A DNA stretch of 64,000 bases, from assembly GCF_029968035.1 (NCBI RefSeq), contig NZ_JASCIQ010000028.1:1-64000 (forward strand), given 5' to 3'. Position numbers and translations under genes: made by a program. The stretch's first letter is position 1, and each line of letters begins with the position of its first letter. Positions 1 through 8,706 of the stretch are shown here, one piece after another. The stretch is from Streptomyces cavernicola. Its GTDB lineage: Bacteria > Actinomycetota > Actinomycetes > Streptomycetales > Streptomycetaceae. Below the pieces are notes generated by a model, which saw only the letters and a list, made by a program, of their open reading frames with translations, made no database searches and had not been told where the DNA came from.

Positions 1-207
1 CACGTGGGTGGGCCCTATGTGGGCGGGCCACATGTGGTCACTTCACCCGCAAGAGTGCCGAAAGCCGATCGACTCCGCCGGTTCACGACGATGGTCTTGC
101 CCAGGACTGTGACGCGGCTTACGTTCGTGACTCCACGCTCGGCTCTACGGGCGTAGAGGCTCGGAAGCTTGGAAGCTTTATCGGCGGGTCTGTCGAAGGA
201 GCAGCTC
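1..207. other. upstream region of the pyrimidine operon
   Basis: No convincing gene. It holds a 10-bp palindrome CCACATGTGG at 28-37 and an 8-bp direct repeat (GGAAGCTT twice, about 163-178) just before the ribosome binding site of the first gene. It is probably promoter and leader of the operon that follows; the regulator lies outside the window or elsewhere. Confidence 0.4.
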
Positions 208-1050
208 ATGGCGCACGTCGTACGCGCGGCCCTCGTCCAGGCGACCTGGACGGGCGACACCGAATCCATGATCGCCAAACATGAGGAGCACGCCCGGGAG
301 GCCGCCCGGCAGGGCGCGAAGGTCATCGGGTTCCAGGAAGTCTTCAACGCCCCCTACTTCTGTCAGGTCCAGGAGGCCGAGCACTACCGCTGGGCCGAGC
401 CCGTGCCCGACGGCCCGACCGTGCGCCGGATGCGGGAGCTCGCGCGCGAGACCGGCATGGTGATCGTCGTCCCGGTCTTCGAGGTCGAGCAGTCCGGCTT
501 CTACTTCAACACCGCCGCCGTGATCGACGCCGACGGCAGCTACCTCGGCAAGTACCGCAAGCACCACATCCCGCAGGTCAAGGGCTTCTGGGAGAAGTAC
601 TACTTCAAGCCGGGCAACCTCGGCTGGCCGGTCTTCGAGACCGCCGTCGGCAAGGTCGGCGTGTACATCTGCTACGACCGGCACTTCCCGGAGGGCTGGC
701 GCCAACTCGGCCTGAACGGCGCACAGTTGGTCTACAACCCGTCGGCCACCTCGCGCGGCCTCTCCGCGTACCTGTGGCAGCTGGAGCAGCCCGCGGCGGC
801 CGTCGCCAACGAGTACTTCATCGCCGCGATCAACCGCGTCGGCCAGGAGGAGTACGGCGACAACGACTTCTACGGCACCAGCTACTTCGTCGACCCGCGC
901 GGCCAGTTCGTCGGCGAGACCGCGAGCGACAAGACCGAGGAACTCGTCGTGCGCGACCTGGACTTCGACCTCATCGACGAGGTCCGCACCCAGTGGGCGT
1001 TCTACCGAGACCGCAGGCCCGACGCCTACGACGGGCTGGTGCAGCCGTGA
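208..1050 (+). CDS. nitrilase-superfamily amidase, beta-ureidopropionase / N-carbamoyl hydrolase type
   Basis: A 280-residue carbon-nitrogen hydrolase expected to split N-carbamoyl-beta-alanine (or another N-carbamoyl amino acid) into the amino acid, CO2 and ammonia, the last hydrolytic step of reductive pyrimidine breakdown. The catalytic triad is visible: Glu44 in GFQEVF, Lys118 in KYRKHH and Cys155 in YICYDRHF. I chose the ATG at 208 because GAAGGAG sits just upstream; an earlier in-frame ATG at 169 has no such site. The stop overlaps the start of the aminotransferase by four bases, so the two are translationally coupled. The dihydropyrimidinase two genes on makes the ureidopropionase role much more likely than N-carbamoylputrescine hydrolysis. 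The exact substrate is inferred. Confidence 0.88.
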   Translation: MAHVVRAALVQATWTGDTESMIAKHEEHAREAARQGAKVIGFQEVFNAPYFCQVQEAEHYRWAEPVPDGPTVRRMRELARETGMVIVVPVFEVEQSGFYFNTAAVIDADGSYLGKYRKHHIPQVKGFWEKYYFKPGNLGWPVFETAVGKVGVYICYDRHFPEGWRQLGLNGAQLVYNPSATSRGLSAYLWQLEQPAAAVANEYFIAAINRVGQEEYGDNDFYGTSYFVDPRGQFVGETASDKTEELVVRDLDFDLIDEVRTQWAFYRDRRPDAYDGLVQP

Positions 1051-2327
1051 CCGACCTCTACCAGCGCCACCGCGCGGTCATGCCCGACTGGCTCGCGCTC
1101 TACTACGAGGACCCCATCGAACTCACCCATGGTGAGGGCCGACATGTGTGGGACGCACACGGCAACAAGTACCTCGACTTCTTCGGCGGCATCCTCACCA
1201 CCATGACCGCGCACGCCCTGCCCGAGGTCACCAAGGCCGTCAGCGACCAGGCCGCGCGCATCATCCACTCCTCGACGCTCTACCTCGACCGCCCGATGGT
1301 CGAACTCGCCGAGCGCATCGCCCAGTTGTCCGGCATCCCGGACGCCCGGGTCTTCTTCACCACCTCCGGCACCGAGGCCAACGACGCGGCCCTGCTGCTC
1401 GCCACCGCGCACCGCCGCTCCAACCAGATCCTGGCGATGCGCAACAGCTACCACGGCCGCTCCTTCTCGGCCGTGTCGATCACCGGCAACCGCGGCTGGT
1501 CGCCCACCAGCCTCTCGCCGCTGCAGACCCTGTACGTCCACGGCGGCGTCCGCGGCCGCGGCCCGTACGCGCAGCTGTCCGACGCCGAGTTCATCGACGC
1601 CTGCGTGGCCGATCTGGAGGACATGCTCGGCCAGACCCGCGGCGTCGCCGCCCTGATCGCCGAACCCATCCAGGGCGTCGGCGGCTTCACCTCCCCGCCC
1701 GACGGCCTGTACGCCGCGTTCCGCGAAGTCCTGCAGCGGCACGGCATCCTGTGGATCGCGGACGAGGTGCAGACCGGCTGGGGCCGTACCGGCGAGCACT
1801 TCTGGGGCTGGCAGGCGCACGGCCGGAACGGGCCGCCGGACATCCTCACCTTCGCCAAGGGCATCGGCAACGGCATGTCCATCGGCGGCGTCGTCGCCCG
1901 CGCCGAGGTCATGAACTGCCTCGACGCCAACTCCATCTCCACCTTCGGTGGCTCCCCGGTCACCATGGCGGCGGGCCTCGCCAACCTCACGTACCTCCTG
2001 GAGCACGACCTGCAGGGCAACGCGCGGCGCGTCGGCGGACTGCTCCTGGAGCGGCTGCGGGCGATCGGCGCGAGCACCGAGCACGTACGGGAAGTGCGCG
2101 GGCGCGGCCTGATGATCGGCGTCGAACTGGTCAGGCCGGGCACCGACGAGGCCGACCCGCAGGCGGCGACCGCCGTCCTGGAGGCCGCCCGCGAAGGCGG
2201 ACTCCTCATCGGCAAGGGCGGCGGCCACAACACCAGCGTCCTGCGGATCGCCCCGCCCCTGTCCCTGACGGTCGCCGAGGCCGAGGAGGGCGCCGCCGTA
2301 CTCGAACACGCCCTGCGCGGCCTGTAG
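1047..2327 (+). CDS. class III PLP-dependent aminotransferase (beta-alanine type by context)
   Basis: A 426-residue fold-type I aminotransferase. The PLP-binding lysine is Lys271 in FAKGIGNGMS and the ring-nitrogen aspartate is Asp239 in IADEVQTG; SGTEAND at about 107-113 is the phosphate-cup segment. The GTG start at 1047 is inside the previous stop (GTGA overlap). In the pathway suggested by its neighbours it would move the amino group of beta-alanine (or 3-aminoisobutyrate) to an acceptor, giving malonate semialdehyde. The family also includes alanine-glyoxylate and other omega-aminotransferases, so substrate is inferred only from position between the ureidopropionase and the dihydropyrimidinase. 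Confidence 0.85.
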   Translation: MTDLYQRHRAVMPDWLALYYEDPIELTHGEGRHVWDAHGNKYLDFFGGILTTMTAHALPEVTKAVSDQAARIIHSSTLYLDRPMVELAERIAQLSGIPDARVFFTTSGTEANDAALLLATAHRRSNQILAMRNSYHGRSFSAVSITGNRGWSPTSLSPLQTLYVHGGVRGRGPYAQLSDAEFIDACVADLEDMLGQTRGVAALIAEPIQGVGGFTSPPDGLYAAFREVLQRHGILWIADEVQTGWGRTGEHFWGWQAHGRNGPPDILTFAKGIGNGMSIGGVVARAEVMNCLDANSISTFGGSPVTMAAGLANLTYLLEHDLQGNARRVGGLLLERLRAIGASTEHVREVRGRGLMIGVELVRPGTDEADPQAATAVLEAAREGGLLIGKGGGHNTSVLRIAPPLSLTVAEAEEGAAVLEHALRGL

Positions 2328-2367
2328 TTCAGCCCCACCGCCCGTTTGCGACCTGCGAGGGGAAGCC

Positions 2368-3774
2368 ATGAGCACCCGCACCCTGATCCGCGGCGGACTC
2401 GTCGTCACCGCCGCCGACGAGACCCACGCGGACGTCCTGATCGAGGACGGCCGGATCGCCGCCCTCGCGGCCCACGGCAGCGAACAGGCCGCCTCCTGGA
2501 CCGCCGACCGCGTCATCGACGCCACCGACAAGTACGTGATCCCGGGCGGCGTCGACGCCCACACGCACATGGAGCTGCCCTTCGGCGGCACCTTCGCCTC
2601 CGACACCTTCGAGACCGGCACCCGCGCCGCGGCCTGGGGCGGCACCACCACGATCGTGGACTTCGCCGTGCAGAGCCAGGGCCGCTCCCTGCGCGAGGGG
2701 TTGGACGCCTGGTACGCGAAGGCCGACGGCAAGTGCGCCATCGACTACGCCTTCCACATGATCCTCTCCGACGTCAACGAGTCGACGCTCAAGGAGATGG
2801 ACCGCCTCGTGGAGGAGGGCATCACCTCGTTCAAGCTGTTCATGGCCTACCCCGGCGTCTTCTACAGCGACGACGGCCAGATCCTGCGTGCCATGCAGCG
2901 CTCCGCGGGCAACGGCGGGCTGATCATGATGCACGCCGAGAACGGCATCGCCATCGACGTACTCGTCGAACAGGCCCTGCAGCGCGGCGAGACCGACCCC
3001 CGCTACCACGGCGAGGTGCGCAAGGTCCTCCTCGAAGCCGAGGCCACCCACCGCGCCATCCAGCTCGCCCGCGTCGCCGGCGCCCCCCTCTACGTCGTGC
3101 ACGTCTCCGCCGAGGAGGCCGTCGCCGAACTCGCCGCCGCCCGCGACAAGGGCCTCCCTGTCTTCGGCGAGACCTGCCCGCAGTATCTGTTCCTGTCCAC
3201 GGACAACCTCGCCGAGCCGGACTTCCACGGCGCCAAGTACGTCTGCTCCACCCCGCTGCGCCCCCGCGAACACCAGGCGGCCCTCTGGCGCGGCCTGCGC
3301 ACCGACGACCTGCAGGTGGTGTCCACGGACCACTGCCCGTTCTGCTTCGTCGGCCAGAAGGAGCTGGGCCGCGGCGACTTCTCCAAGATCCCCAACGGCC
3401 TTCCCGGGGTGGAGAACCGCATGGACCTCCTCCACCAGGCCGTCGTCGACGGCCACATCTCCCGCCGCCGCTGGATCGACATCGCCTGCGCGGCCCCGGC
3501 CCGCATGTTCGGCCTGTACGGCAAGAAGGGCACGCTCGCCCCCGGCGCCGACGCGGACGTCGTCGTCTACGACCCGACGGCCGAGCAGACCCTCTCCGCC
3601 GAGACCCACCACATGAACGTCGACTACTCCGCGTACGAGGGCAAACGTATCCGCGGCCAGGTGGAGACGGTCCTCTCCCGCGGCGAAGTCGTCATCGACC
3701 GGCGCGAGTTCACCGGACGCGCGGGGCACGGGCACTACACGCCGCGCGGGACCTGCCAGTACCTGAACCACTAG
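2368..3774 (+). CDS. hydA: dihydropyrimidinase / D-hydantoinase
   Basis: A 468-residue amidohydrolase that opens dihydrouracil, dihydrothymine or 5-substituted hydantoins to the N-carbamoyl amino acids. The binuclear metal site is complete: His65 and His67 (DAHTHME), carboxylated Lys156 (SFKLFMAYPG), His189 (MMHAENG), His245 (VVHVSAEE) and Asp321 (STDHCPF). Length and motifs are those of cyclic amidases rather than dihydroorotases. AGGGGAAGCC precedes the ATG. It is 40 bp from the aminotransferase and 30 bp from the LLM gene, so one operon. Physiological substrate (pyrimidine versus hydantoin) cannot be told from sequence. Confidence 0.92.
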   Translation: MSTRTLIRGGLVVTAADETHADVLIEDGRIAALAAHGSEQAASWTADRVIDATDKYVIPGGVDAHTHMELPFGGTFASDTFETGTRAAAWGGTTTIVDFAVQSQGRSLREGLDAWYAKADGKCAIDYAFHMILSDVNESTLKEMDRLVEEGITSFKLFMAYPGVFYSDDGQILRAMQRSAGNGGLIMMHAENGIAIDVLVEQALQRGETDPRYHGEVRKVLLEAEATHRAIQLARVAGAPLYVVHVSAEEAVAELAAARDKGLPVFGETCPQYLFLSTDNLAEPDFHGAKYVCSTPLRPREHQAALWRGLRTDDLQVVSTDHCPFCFVGQKELGRGDFSKIPNGLPGVENRMDLLHQAVVDGHISRRRWIDIACAAPARMFGLYGKKGTLAPGADADVVVYDPTAEQTLSAETHHMNVDYSAYEGKRIRGQVETVLSRGEVVIDRREFTGRAGHGHYTPRGTCQYLNH

Positions 3775-3804
3775 AGCGACTCGAAACAACTAGGAGGCCA
3801 GCGC

Positions 3805-4827
3805 ATGGACTTCGGACTCGTCCTGCAGACCGATCCCCCTGCCGCGCAGGTCATCAGCCTCATGAAACGTGCCGAGCGGAACGGCTTCCGGTACGGGTGG
3901 ACGTTCGACTCCGCCGTGCTCTGGCAGGAGCCGTTCGTCATCTACAGCCAGATCCTGGCCAACACCCGGCGGCTGATCGTCGGCCCGATGGTCACCAACC
4001 CGGCCACCCGTACCTGGGAGGTGACCGCGTCCACATTCGCCACGCTCAACGACATGTACGGCAACCGCACGGTCTGCGGCATCGGGCGGGGCGACAGTGC
4101 GATGCGGGTCGCGGGGCGGCCGCCGAACACCCTCGCCCGGGTCAGCGCCGCGATGAAGGTGATCCGCGCCCTCGCCTCCGGCCAGGAGGCCGACCTCGGC
4201 GGGGGCACGACCGTCCACTTCCCCTGGGCGGGGCAGGACGCGCGGCTGCCCGTGTGGATGGCGGCGTACGGGCCCAAGGCGCTGAAGATGGCGGGGGAGG
4301 AGGCCGACGGGTTCATCCTGCAGCTGGCCGACCCGTATCTGACGCGGACCATGGTGCAGGCCGTGCGGGACGCCGCGGCCGCCGCGGGCCGGGACCCGGG
4401 CGAGGTCACCGTCTGCGTCGCGGCCCCCGCGTACCTCACCGAGGACGACTCGGCCGAGTCCCTGGCGCACGCGCGCGAACAGTGCCGCTGGTTCGGCGGC
4501 ATGGTCGGCAACCATGTGGCCGACCTGGTCGCCAAGTACGGCGCCCACTCCGACCTGGTCCCGGAGGCGCTCACCGACTACATCAAGGCCCGCGAGGGAT
4601 ACGACTACGCGCACCACGGCCGGGCCGACAACCCCGACACCGCCTTCGTACCGGACGACATCGTCGACCGCTTCTGCGTCATCGGGACCGCCGAGCAACA
4701 CATCGCCAGAATGCGGGAGTTGAAGGACCTGGGCGTCGACCAGTTCGCGCTGTACGCCATGCACGACGCCCGGGAGCGGGTCATCGACGGGTACGGGAGC
4801 TCGGTCATCCCCGCTTTGCGTGGCTAG
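3805..4827 (+). CDS. LLM-class F420-dependent oxidoreductase (TIGR03842-like)
   Basis: A 340-residue luciferase-like TIM-barrel protein beginning DFGLVLQTDPPAAQVI, with the family segments GIGRGDSAMR and LPVWMAAYGPKALKMAGEEADGFILQ that bind the deazaflavin in relatives. AGGAGG lies 9 bp before the ATG. It closes the pyrimidine operon. No NADPH-type dihydropyrimidine dehydrogenase is present here, so this enzyme is a candidate for the reduction of the pyrimidine 5,6-double bond or for a related redox step; that is inference. An alternative is an FMN monooxygenase like RutA, which shares the fold. Confidence 0.8.
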   Translation: MDFGLVLQTDPPAAQVISLMKRAERNGFRYGWTFDSAVLWQEPFVIYSQILANTRRLIVGPMVTNPATRTWEVTASTFATLNDMYGNRTVCGIGRGDSAMRVAGRPPNTLARVSAAMKVIRALASGQEADLGGGTTVHFPWAGQDARLPVWMAAYGPKALKMAGEEADGFILQLADPYLTRTMVQAVRDAAAAAGRDPGEVTVCVAAPAYLTEDDSAESLAHAREQCRWFGGMVGNHVADLVAKYGAHSDLVPEALTDYIKAREGYDYAHHGRADNPDTAFVPDDIVDRFCVIGTAEQHIARMRELKDLGVDQFALYAMHDARERVIDGYGSSVIPALRG

Positions 4828-4888
4828 TACACCCTTGATTTCCGGGGGAACTCGGCCTAGCCTCGCGGCAACTTGCCGTTCACCCCGC

Positions 4889-5069
4889 AGCGGGAGAGCA
4901 CCGGAGCAGCCAGCCCCGGGCGCCGAAGGAGCAACACCTCCCCGGAAACTCTCAGGCATCCCTACCGCGCGGGCAGGCAACTCTGGAAAGCAGGCGTTGC
5001 GGCGTCTCGCCCACGGTGCAAGCGGCCTCAGGACCGTGAAGCTCTCAGGCTCGATGACAGAGGGGGAGG
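4889..5069 (+). promoter_or_regulatory. tandem glycine riboswitch
   Basis: Two consecutive glycine aptamers. The first has CGGGAGAGC at 4891 followed by GCGCCGAAGGAGCAA and ACTCTCAGGC; the second has CTCTGGAAAG, a GGTGCAAG segment and GAAGCTCTCAGGC ending near 5069 with ACAGAGGGGGAGG. These are the conserved joining and P1/P3 pieces of the family, with a short linker between aptamers. It stands about 250 bp before cycA and nothing else lies between, so it should control glycine transport in cis. Confidence 0.88.
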
Positions 5070-5154
5070 CTCACTTCGCAGCACGGGTAACCGGCCCGTG
5101 CTCGACCTGCGAGGAGCCCCCGATGGCTGTTCCGATGCCCGAGCCGTGGCCACC

Positions 5155-5179
5155 GCCCGCCCGCCCGACGGCGGCGGGC
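5155..5179 (+). terminator. hairpin downstream of the glycine aptamers (putative expression platform)
   Basis: GCCCGCC at 5155-5161 pairs with GGCGGGC at 5173-5179 (seven G-C pairs, optionally three more inside), followed by a pyrimidine-rich TCTCCTGCTTTCTCCTGC run. It fits an intrinsic terminator between aptamer and cycA that glycine binding would switch. A 20-codon open frame from ATG 5123 ends exactly here (TGA 5180) and may be incidental. Confidence 0.5.
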
Positions 5180-5321
5180 TGATCTCCTGCTTTCTCCTGC
5201 TTTCTGCTGCTTTCTCCGGCCCGAGCGGCCTCAAGGCCTGCCCCGAGCGGGCCGAACTCCCCTGTGGAACGAGTGTGTAGAGTGCGCGCCCGCATGCGCG
5301 CGAGATCAGTGAGGTTCGTCC

Positions 5322-6815
5322 ATGCACGACAGCAGTGACTCCGGTTCGACCGCGACGGCGGTGTCAGGCGGTGGCGGCGGCTCCGGCACGGCGGGCGCCC
5401 CGGCCACGGCCGGCGAAGGCCCCCAGCTCGACCGGCAGTTGTCCAACCGGCACATCCAGCTCATCGCGATCGGCGGTGCGATCGGCACCGGCCTGTTCAT
5501 GGGCTCGGGCAAGACGATCTCCCTCGCCGGCCCCTCGGTGATCTTCGTCTACATGATCATCGGCGCGATGCTGTTCTTCGTCATGCGCGCCATGGGCGAA
5601 CTGCTCCTGTCCGACCTGCGGTACAAGTCCTTCGCCGACTTCGCCTCCGACCTGCTCGGCCCGTGCGCGGGCTTCTTCACCGGCTGGACGTACTGGTTCT
5701 GCTGGATCGTCACCGGTATCGCCGACGTCGTGGCGATCTCCGGATACGTCGCCTTCTGGTGGGACGACGCCCCGCTGTGGATCCCCGCGCTCGCCGCGGT
5801 CGTCGTGCTCATCGGGCTCAACCTGCCCACGGTGAAGGCGTTCGGCGAGACCGAGTTCTGGTTCGCGCTGATCAAGATCGTCGCGATCGTGTCGCTGATC
5901 GTCGTCGGCCTCGTCATGGTGTTCAAGGGCTTCGAGTCCACCAGCGGCGCCACCGCGAGCTTCGCCAACCTCTGGAACGACGGCGGCTTCTTCCCGACCG
6001 GGCCCATGGGCTTCGTGGCCGGCTTCCAGATCGCCACCTTCGCGTTCGTCGGCATCGAGCTCGTCGGCACCACCGCCGCCGAGACCAAGGACCCGGAGAA
6101 GAACCTCCCCAAGGCCATCAACTCGATCCCCGTGCGCGTGATGCTCTTCTACGTCGTCGCCCTCGTCGTGATCATCTCGGTCACGCCCTGGCGGCAGATC
6201 AACGCCGACAAGAGCCCGTTCGTCGTGATGTTCACGCTCGCAGGCCTCGCCGTCGCCGCCTCGGTGATCAACTTCGTCGTCCTCACCTCGGCCACCTCGT
6301 CCGCCAACTCCGGCATCTACTCCACGTCCCGGATGGTCTACGGCCTGGCCCACGAGGGCGACGCGCCCGCCTCGTTCGGCAAGTTGAGCTCGCGCCGGGT
6401 GCCGGTCAACGCGCTGCTGCTCTCCGGGGTGTTCCTGCTCGGCGGCGTCGTCATGGTGGCGATCGGCGGCTCGATCATCGAGGCGTTCACGCTGGTGACG
6501 ACGATCTCCTCGGTGTGCTTCATGTTCATCTGGACGATGATCCTGATCAGCTACATCGTCTACCGCCGTCGCCGCCCGCACCTGCACGAGGCCTCGAAGT
6601 TCAAGATGCCCGGCGGCGTCGCCATGTGCTACGTGGTGTTCGCGTTCTTCGCGTTCCTGATCTGGGCGTTCACGCAGAAGGAAGACACCCTGCAGGCGCT
6701 CCTGGTCACCCCGGTCTGGTTCCTGGTCCTCGCCGTCGCATGGCTGGCCATGGGCCGCAGCCGCGCCCGCCAGGCCGCCGCCGAGCCGGCGTCGACGTCG
6801 GTCGAGAAGGACTGA
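5322..6815 (+). CDS. cycA: D-serine/D-alanine/glycine:H+ symporter
   Basis: A 497-residue APC-superfamily permease, 12 membrane segments, nearly colinear with E. coli CycA: LSNRHIQLIAIGGAIGTGLF at the first helix, FFVMRAMGELLLS, FTGWTYWFCWIVTGIADVVA, FVGIELVGTTAAETKDPEK and VINFVVLTSATSSANSG are all family signatures. The N-terminal 40 residues are a disordered Gly/Ala/Ser extension. The ATG at 5322 follows GAGG. The tandem glycine riboswitch upstream independently supports glycine as a substrate. A strong hairpin follows the gene at 6863. Confidence 0.93.
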   Translation: MHDSSDSGSTATAVSGGGGGSGTAGAPATAGEGPQLDRQLSNRHIQLIAIGGAIGTGLFMGSGKTISLAGPSVIFVYMIIGAMLFFVMRAMGELLLSDLRYKSFADFASDLLGPCAGFFTGWTYWFCWIVTGIADVVAISGYVAFWWDDAPLWIPALAAVVVLIGLNLPTVKAFGETEFWFALIKIVAIVSLIVVGLVMVFKGFESTSGATASFANLWNDGGFFPTGPMGFVAGFQIATFAFVGIELVGTTAAETKDPEKNLPKAINSIPVRVMLFYVVALVVIISVTPWRQINADKSPFVVMFTLAGLAVAASVINFVVLTSATSSANSGIYSTSRMVYGLAHEGDAPASFGKLSSRRVPVNALLLSGVFLLGGVVMVAIGGSIIEAFTLVTTISSVCFMFIWTMILISYIVYRRRRPHLHEASKFKMPGGVAMCYVVFAFFAFLIWAFTQKEDTLQALLVTPVWFLVLAVAWLAMGRSRARQAAAEPASTSVEKD

Positions 6816-6862
6816 CACAACACCGGTACGCGGCAGTACGCGTACGAGTGCGCGTACGAGGA

Positions 6863-6893
6863 GACGGCGGCGGTCAGCGCGACCGCCGCCGTC
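6863..6893. terminator. bidirectional terminator between cycA and the VWA gene
   Basis: A perfect 13-bp stem, GACGGCGGCGGTC / GACCGCCGCCGTC, with a 5-nt loop, sits between the convergent stops of cycA (6815) and the VWA protein (6904). A near-identical hairpin recurs at 9953-9983. Confidence 0.8.
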
Positions 6894-6903
6894 TGCCGCA
6901 GCT

Positions 6904-8706
6904 TCAGTGCATCTCGAAGACCGGACCCCGCGGAGTGAACGGCAGACGGGCCCCGCGCGGCAGCAGGAAGGCGTGCTCGCGCCGCACCCGCAGAACGTCG
7001 CAGGCTCCGTCGGTGATCAGCAGCACCGGAGCGCCCGGCGGGAAGTCCTCGGCCGCGAGCAACAGCTCCACCCCGGGTTGCAGCACGGTCCCGCCACGGC
7101 CCCGCACCCGCACCCGGTTCGCGATCTCGGTGGCCGGCAGGTAGCCCGCGTCGAAAGGCGCCGCGTCGCAGAAGACCACCCGGGCCGCCGGCACGTCACG
7201 TGACTCGGCGTACGAGGCGATCGCGCCCAGCGCCTTGCCGAGGAGCCGCCGGTCCATGGAGCCGGAGGTGTCAAGGACCACCCCGAAAGTGCAGCGCTCC
7301 AGCTCATCGGGCGGGAAGTACCGTCCCGCGCGCGGGATATGGGGGGTGGATGCCTGCCGGCGGGCGGGGCGGGCGAAGCTGCGCAGCGGCTCCGGACGGG
7401 GCACGTACTCGTCGAACCAGCGGGCGAGCCGCACGTCCCAGGGCAGTGGAGGATGGGCGAGCGCCTGGATCTCCTCCACGAGTCCGGCGGGCAGCGCCCC
7501 GCGCCTGCGGTCGTGCAGGTCGAAGCCCTGGAGCAGGCCACGCTGGTAGAACTCGTCCAGGTCGACGTAGTCCGCCGGGGCGCCGGAGTGCGGCAGCGGC
7601 TCGTCCAGGACGTCGCCGCGGCCCTTGCCGCGCAGGGTGGCGAGGCGGCGCTTGCGGCGGGCGTCGGTGGTGATCCGGTCGTACACCTCCTCGGCGGACA
7701 GACCGGCCAGCTCCGGGTCGTGCAGCACCCCCTCCGGCATCTCACCGACGCCCATCTCCAACAGCCAGCCGTTGATCACGTAGTCGCAGGCGACGTTGAA
7801 GAGGTACGGGTCGCGGGCGCCGCGGCGGTCGGCGTGACGCAGGGCGGCGTGCAGCATCTCGTGCGCCAGGATGAACCGCCACTCCTCCTCGGTGTGCGTG
7901 CGCCGGGGGTTGACGTAGATCTCGCCGACGGCGGCGTTCACCGCGGCCACCGAGATCTGGTGGGTGCGGGCCAGGTCCGCGTCCGCGATCACCGTCATCC
8001 CCGAGGCGATGCCGCCCAGGAGCGGATACGAGGAGACGAACCAGTCGAGCGCCCGGTCCCACGGGCCCTTGGGGGCGCCGTCTGGTCCGCGGCCTGCGGC
8101 GTTCATCGCGGTCGAGATCCTGCGCGTCAGCGCACGGGCGAACACCTCCCGCCAGTCCTCGGGGTCCCGGCCGTACGGCCAGGGTTCCAGGCGCTGGTCG
8201 GGCTCCGGCCCACCCACCCCGCAGTGCGCGAAGCGCTCCGGGATGCCGTCGCGGCGGAAGCGCTCAGCGAGCTGTTCCTCGTCCCCGCCCGGAAACGACT
8301 CCGGAAGCTCGAACGGCGGGCGGCCCACCGGGAACGACTGCTGGAAACGGTTCACCACCACGCAGCGGGCCGCCAGCTCGTAGCGGTCCGGCTGCACCCG
8401 GGCGCCCCGGGCCGCCGGCACATGGCCGAAGCCCAGGTGCAGCAGACAGTGTGCGAGGACCCAGGCCCACTCGCTGGGTTCGGCCAACCGCTTCGGGTTC
8501 ACATGGACGCAGCCGTCGGACTCCACCAGCGCCCAGCCGTCCTTCGGGGCGACGTGGCAGCCGTAACGGCAGAAGTCCGCGTCGAGTGAGTTGAGGGCGG
8601 CGTCACGGCGGACGATGTCCAGGCCGCGCCGGTAGTTGGCCTCGATGAGGGGGTCGGGACGGGGTGGTTGCCGTCGTGGGCCCCTGCCGCGTGCGGGCCC
8701 GCTCAC
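6904..8706 (-). CDS. VWA-like metallopeptidase-domain protein (DUF2201 type), MoxR partner
   Basis: A 600-residue protein. Start GTG at 8706 overlaps the MoxR stop by four bases (GTGA), so the pair is coupled. The N-terminal half has two similar metallopeptidase-like segments: WVLAHCLLHLGFGH (the metal motif glutamate replaced by Cys) and later FILAHEMLHAALRH with an intact HExxH. The C-terminal third is a von Willebrand A-like domain with the metal-ion-dependent adhesion site: DTSGS, GGT and ITDGACD. MoxR/VWA pairs act as ATP-driven chaperones or metal-insertion machines; the client is unknown. No signal peptide or membrane segment, so cytoplasmic. Upstream in-frame starts as far as 8985 would run antisense-like residues inside moxR and are not credible. 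Confidence 0.82.
   Translation of the reverse strand: MSGPARGRGPRRQPPRPDPLIEANYRRGLDIVRRDAALNSLDADFCRYGCHVAPKDGWALVESDGCVHVNPKRLAEPSEWAWVLAHCLLHLGFGHVPAARGARVQPDRYELAARCVVVNRFQQSFPVGRPPFELPESFPGGDEEQLAERFRRDGIPERFAHCGVGGPEPDQRLEPWPYGRDPEDWREVFARALTRRISTAMNAAGRGPDGAPKGPWDRALDWFVSSYPLLGGIASGMTVIADADLARTHQISVAAVNAAVGEIYVNPRRTHTEEEWRFILAHEMLHAALRHADRRGARDPYLFNVACDYVINGWLLEMGVGEMPEGVLHDPELAGLSAEEVYDRITTDARRKRRLATLRGKGRGDVLDEPLPHSGAPADYVDLDEFYQRGLLQGFDLHDRRRGALPAGLVEEIQALAHPPLPWDVRLARWFDEYVPRPEPLRSFARPARRQASTPHIPRAGRYFPPDELERCTFGVVLDTSGSMDRRLLGKALGAIASYAESRDVPAARVVFCDAAPFDAGYLPATEIANRVRVRGRGGTVLQPGVELLLAAEDFPPGAPVLLITDGACDVLRVRREHAFLLPRGARLPFTPRGPVFEMH

Noticed and set aside
2329..3789. Minus-strand open frame of 486 codons opposite the dihydropyrimidinase
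   Set aside because: Shadow of a gene with full catalytic residues; composition is Gly/Val/Asp/His-rich without any motif.
5123..5182. Short leader peptide gene in the riboswitch platform
   Set aside because: Twenty proline-rich codons ending at the hairpin, but with no independent support; mentioned only with the hairpin.
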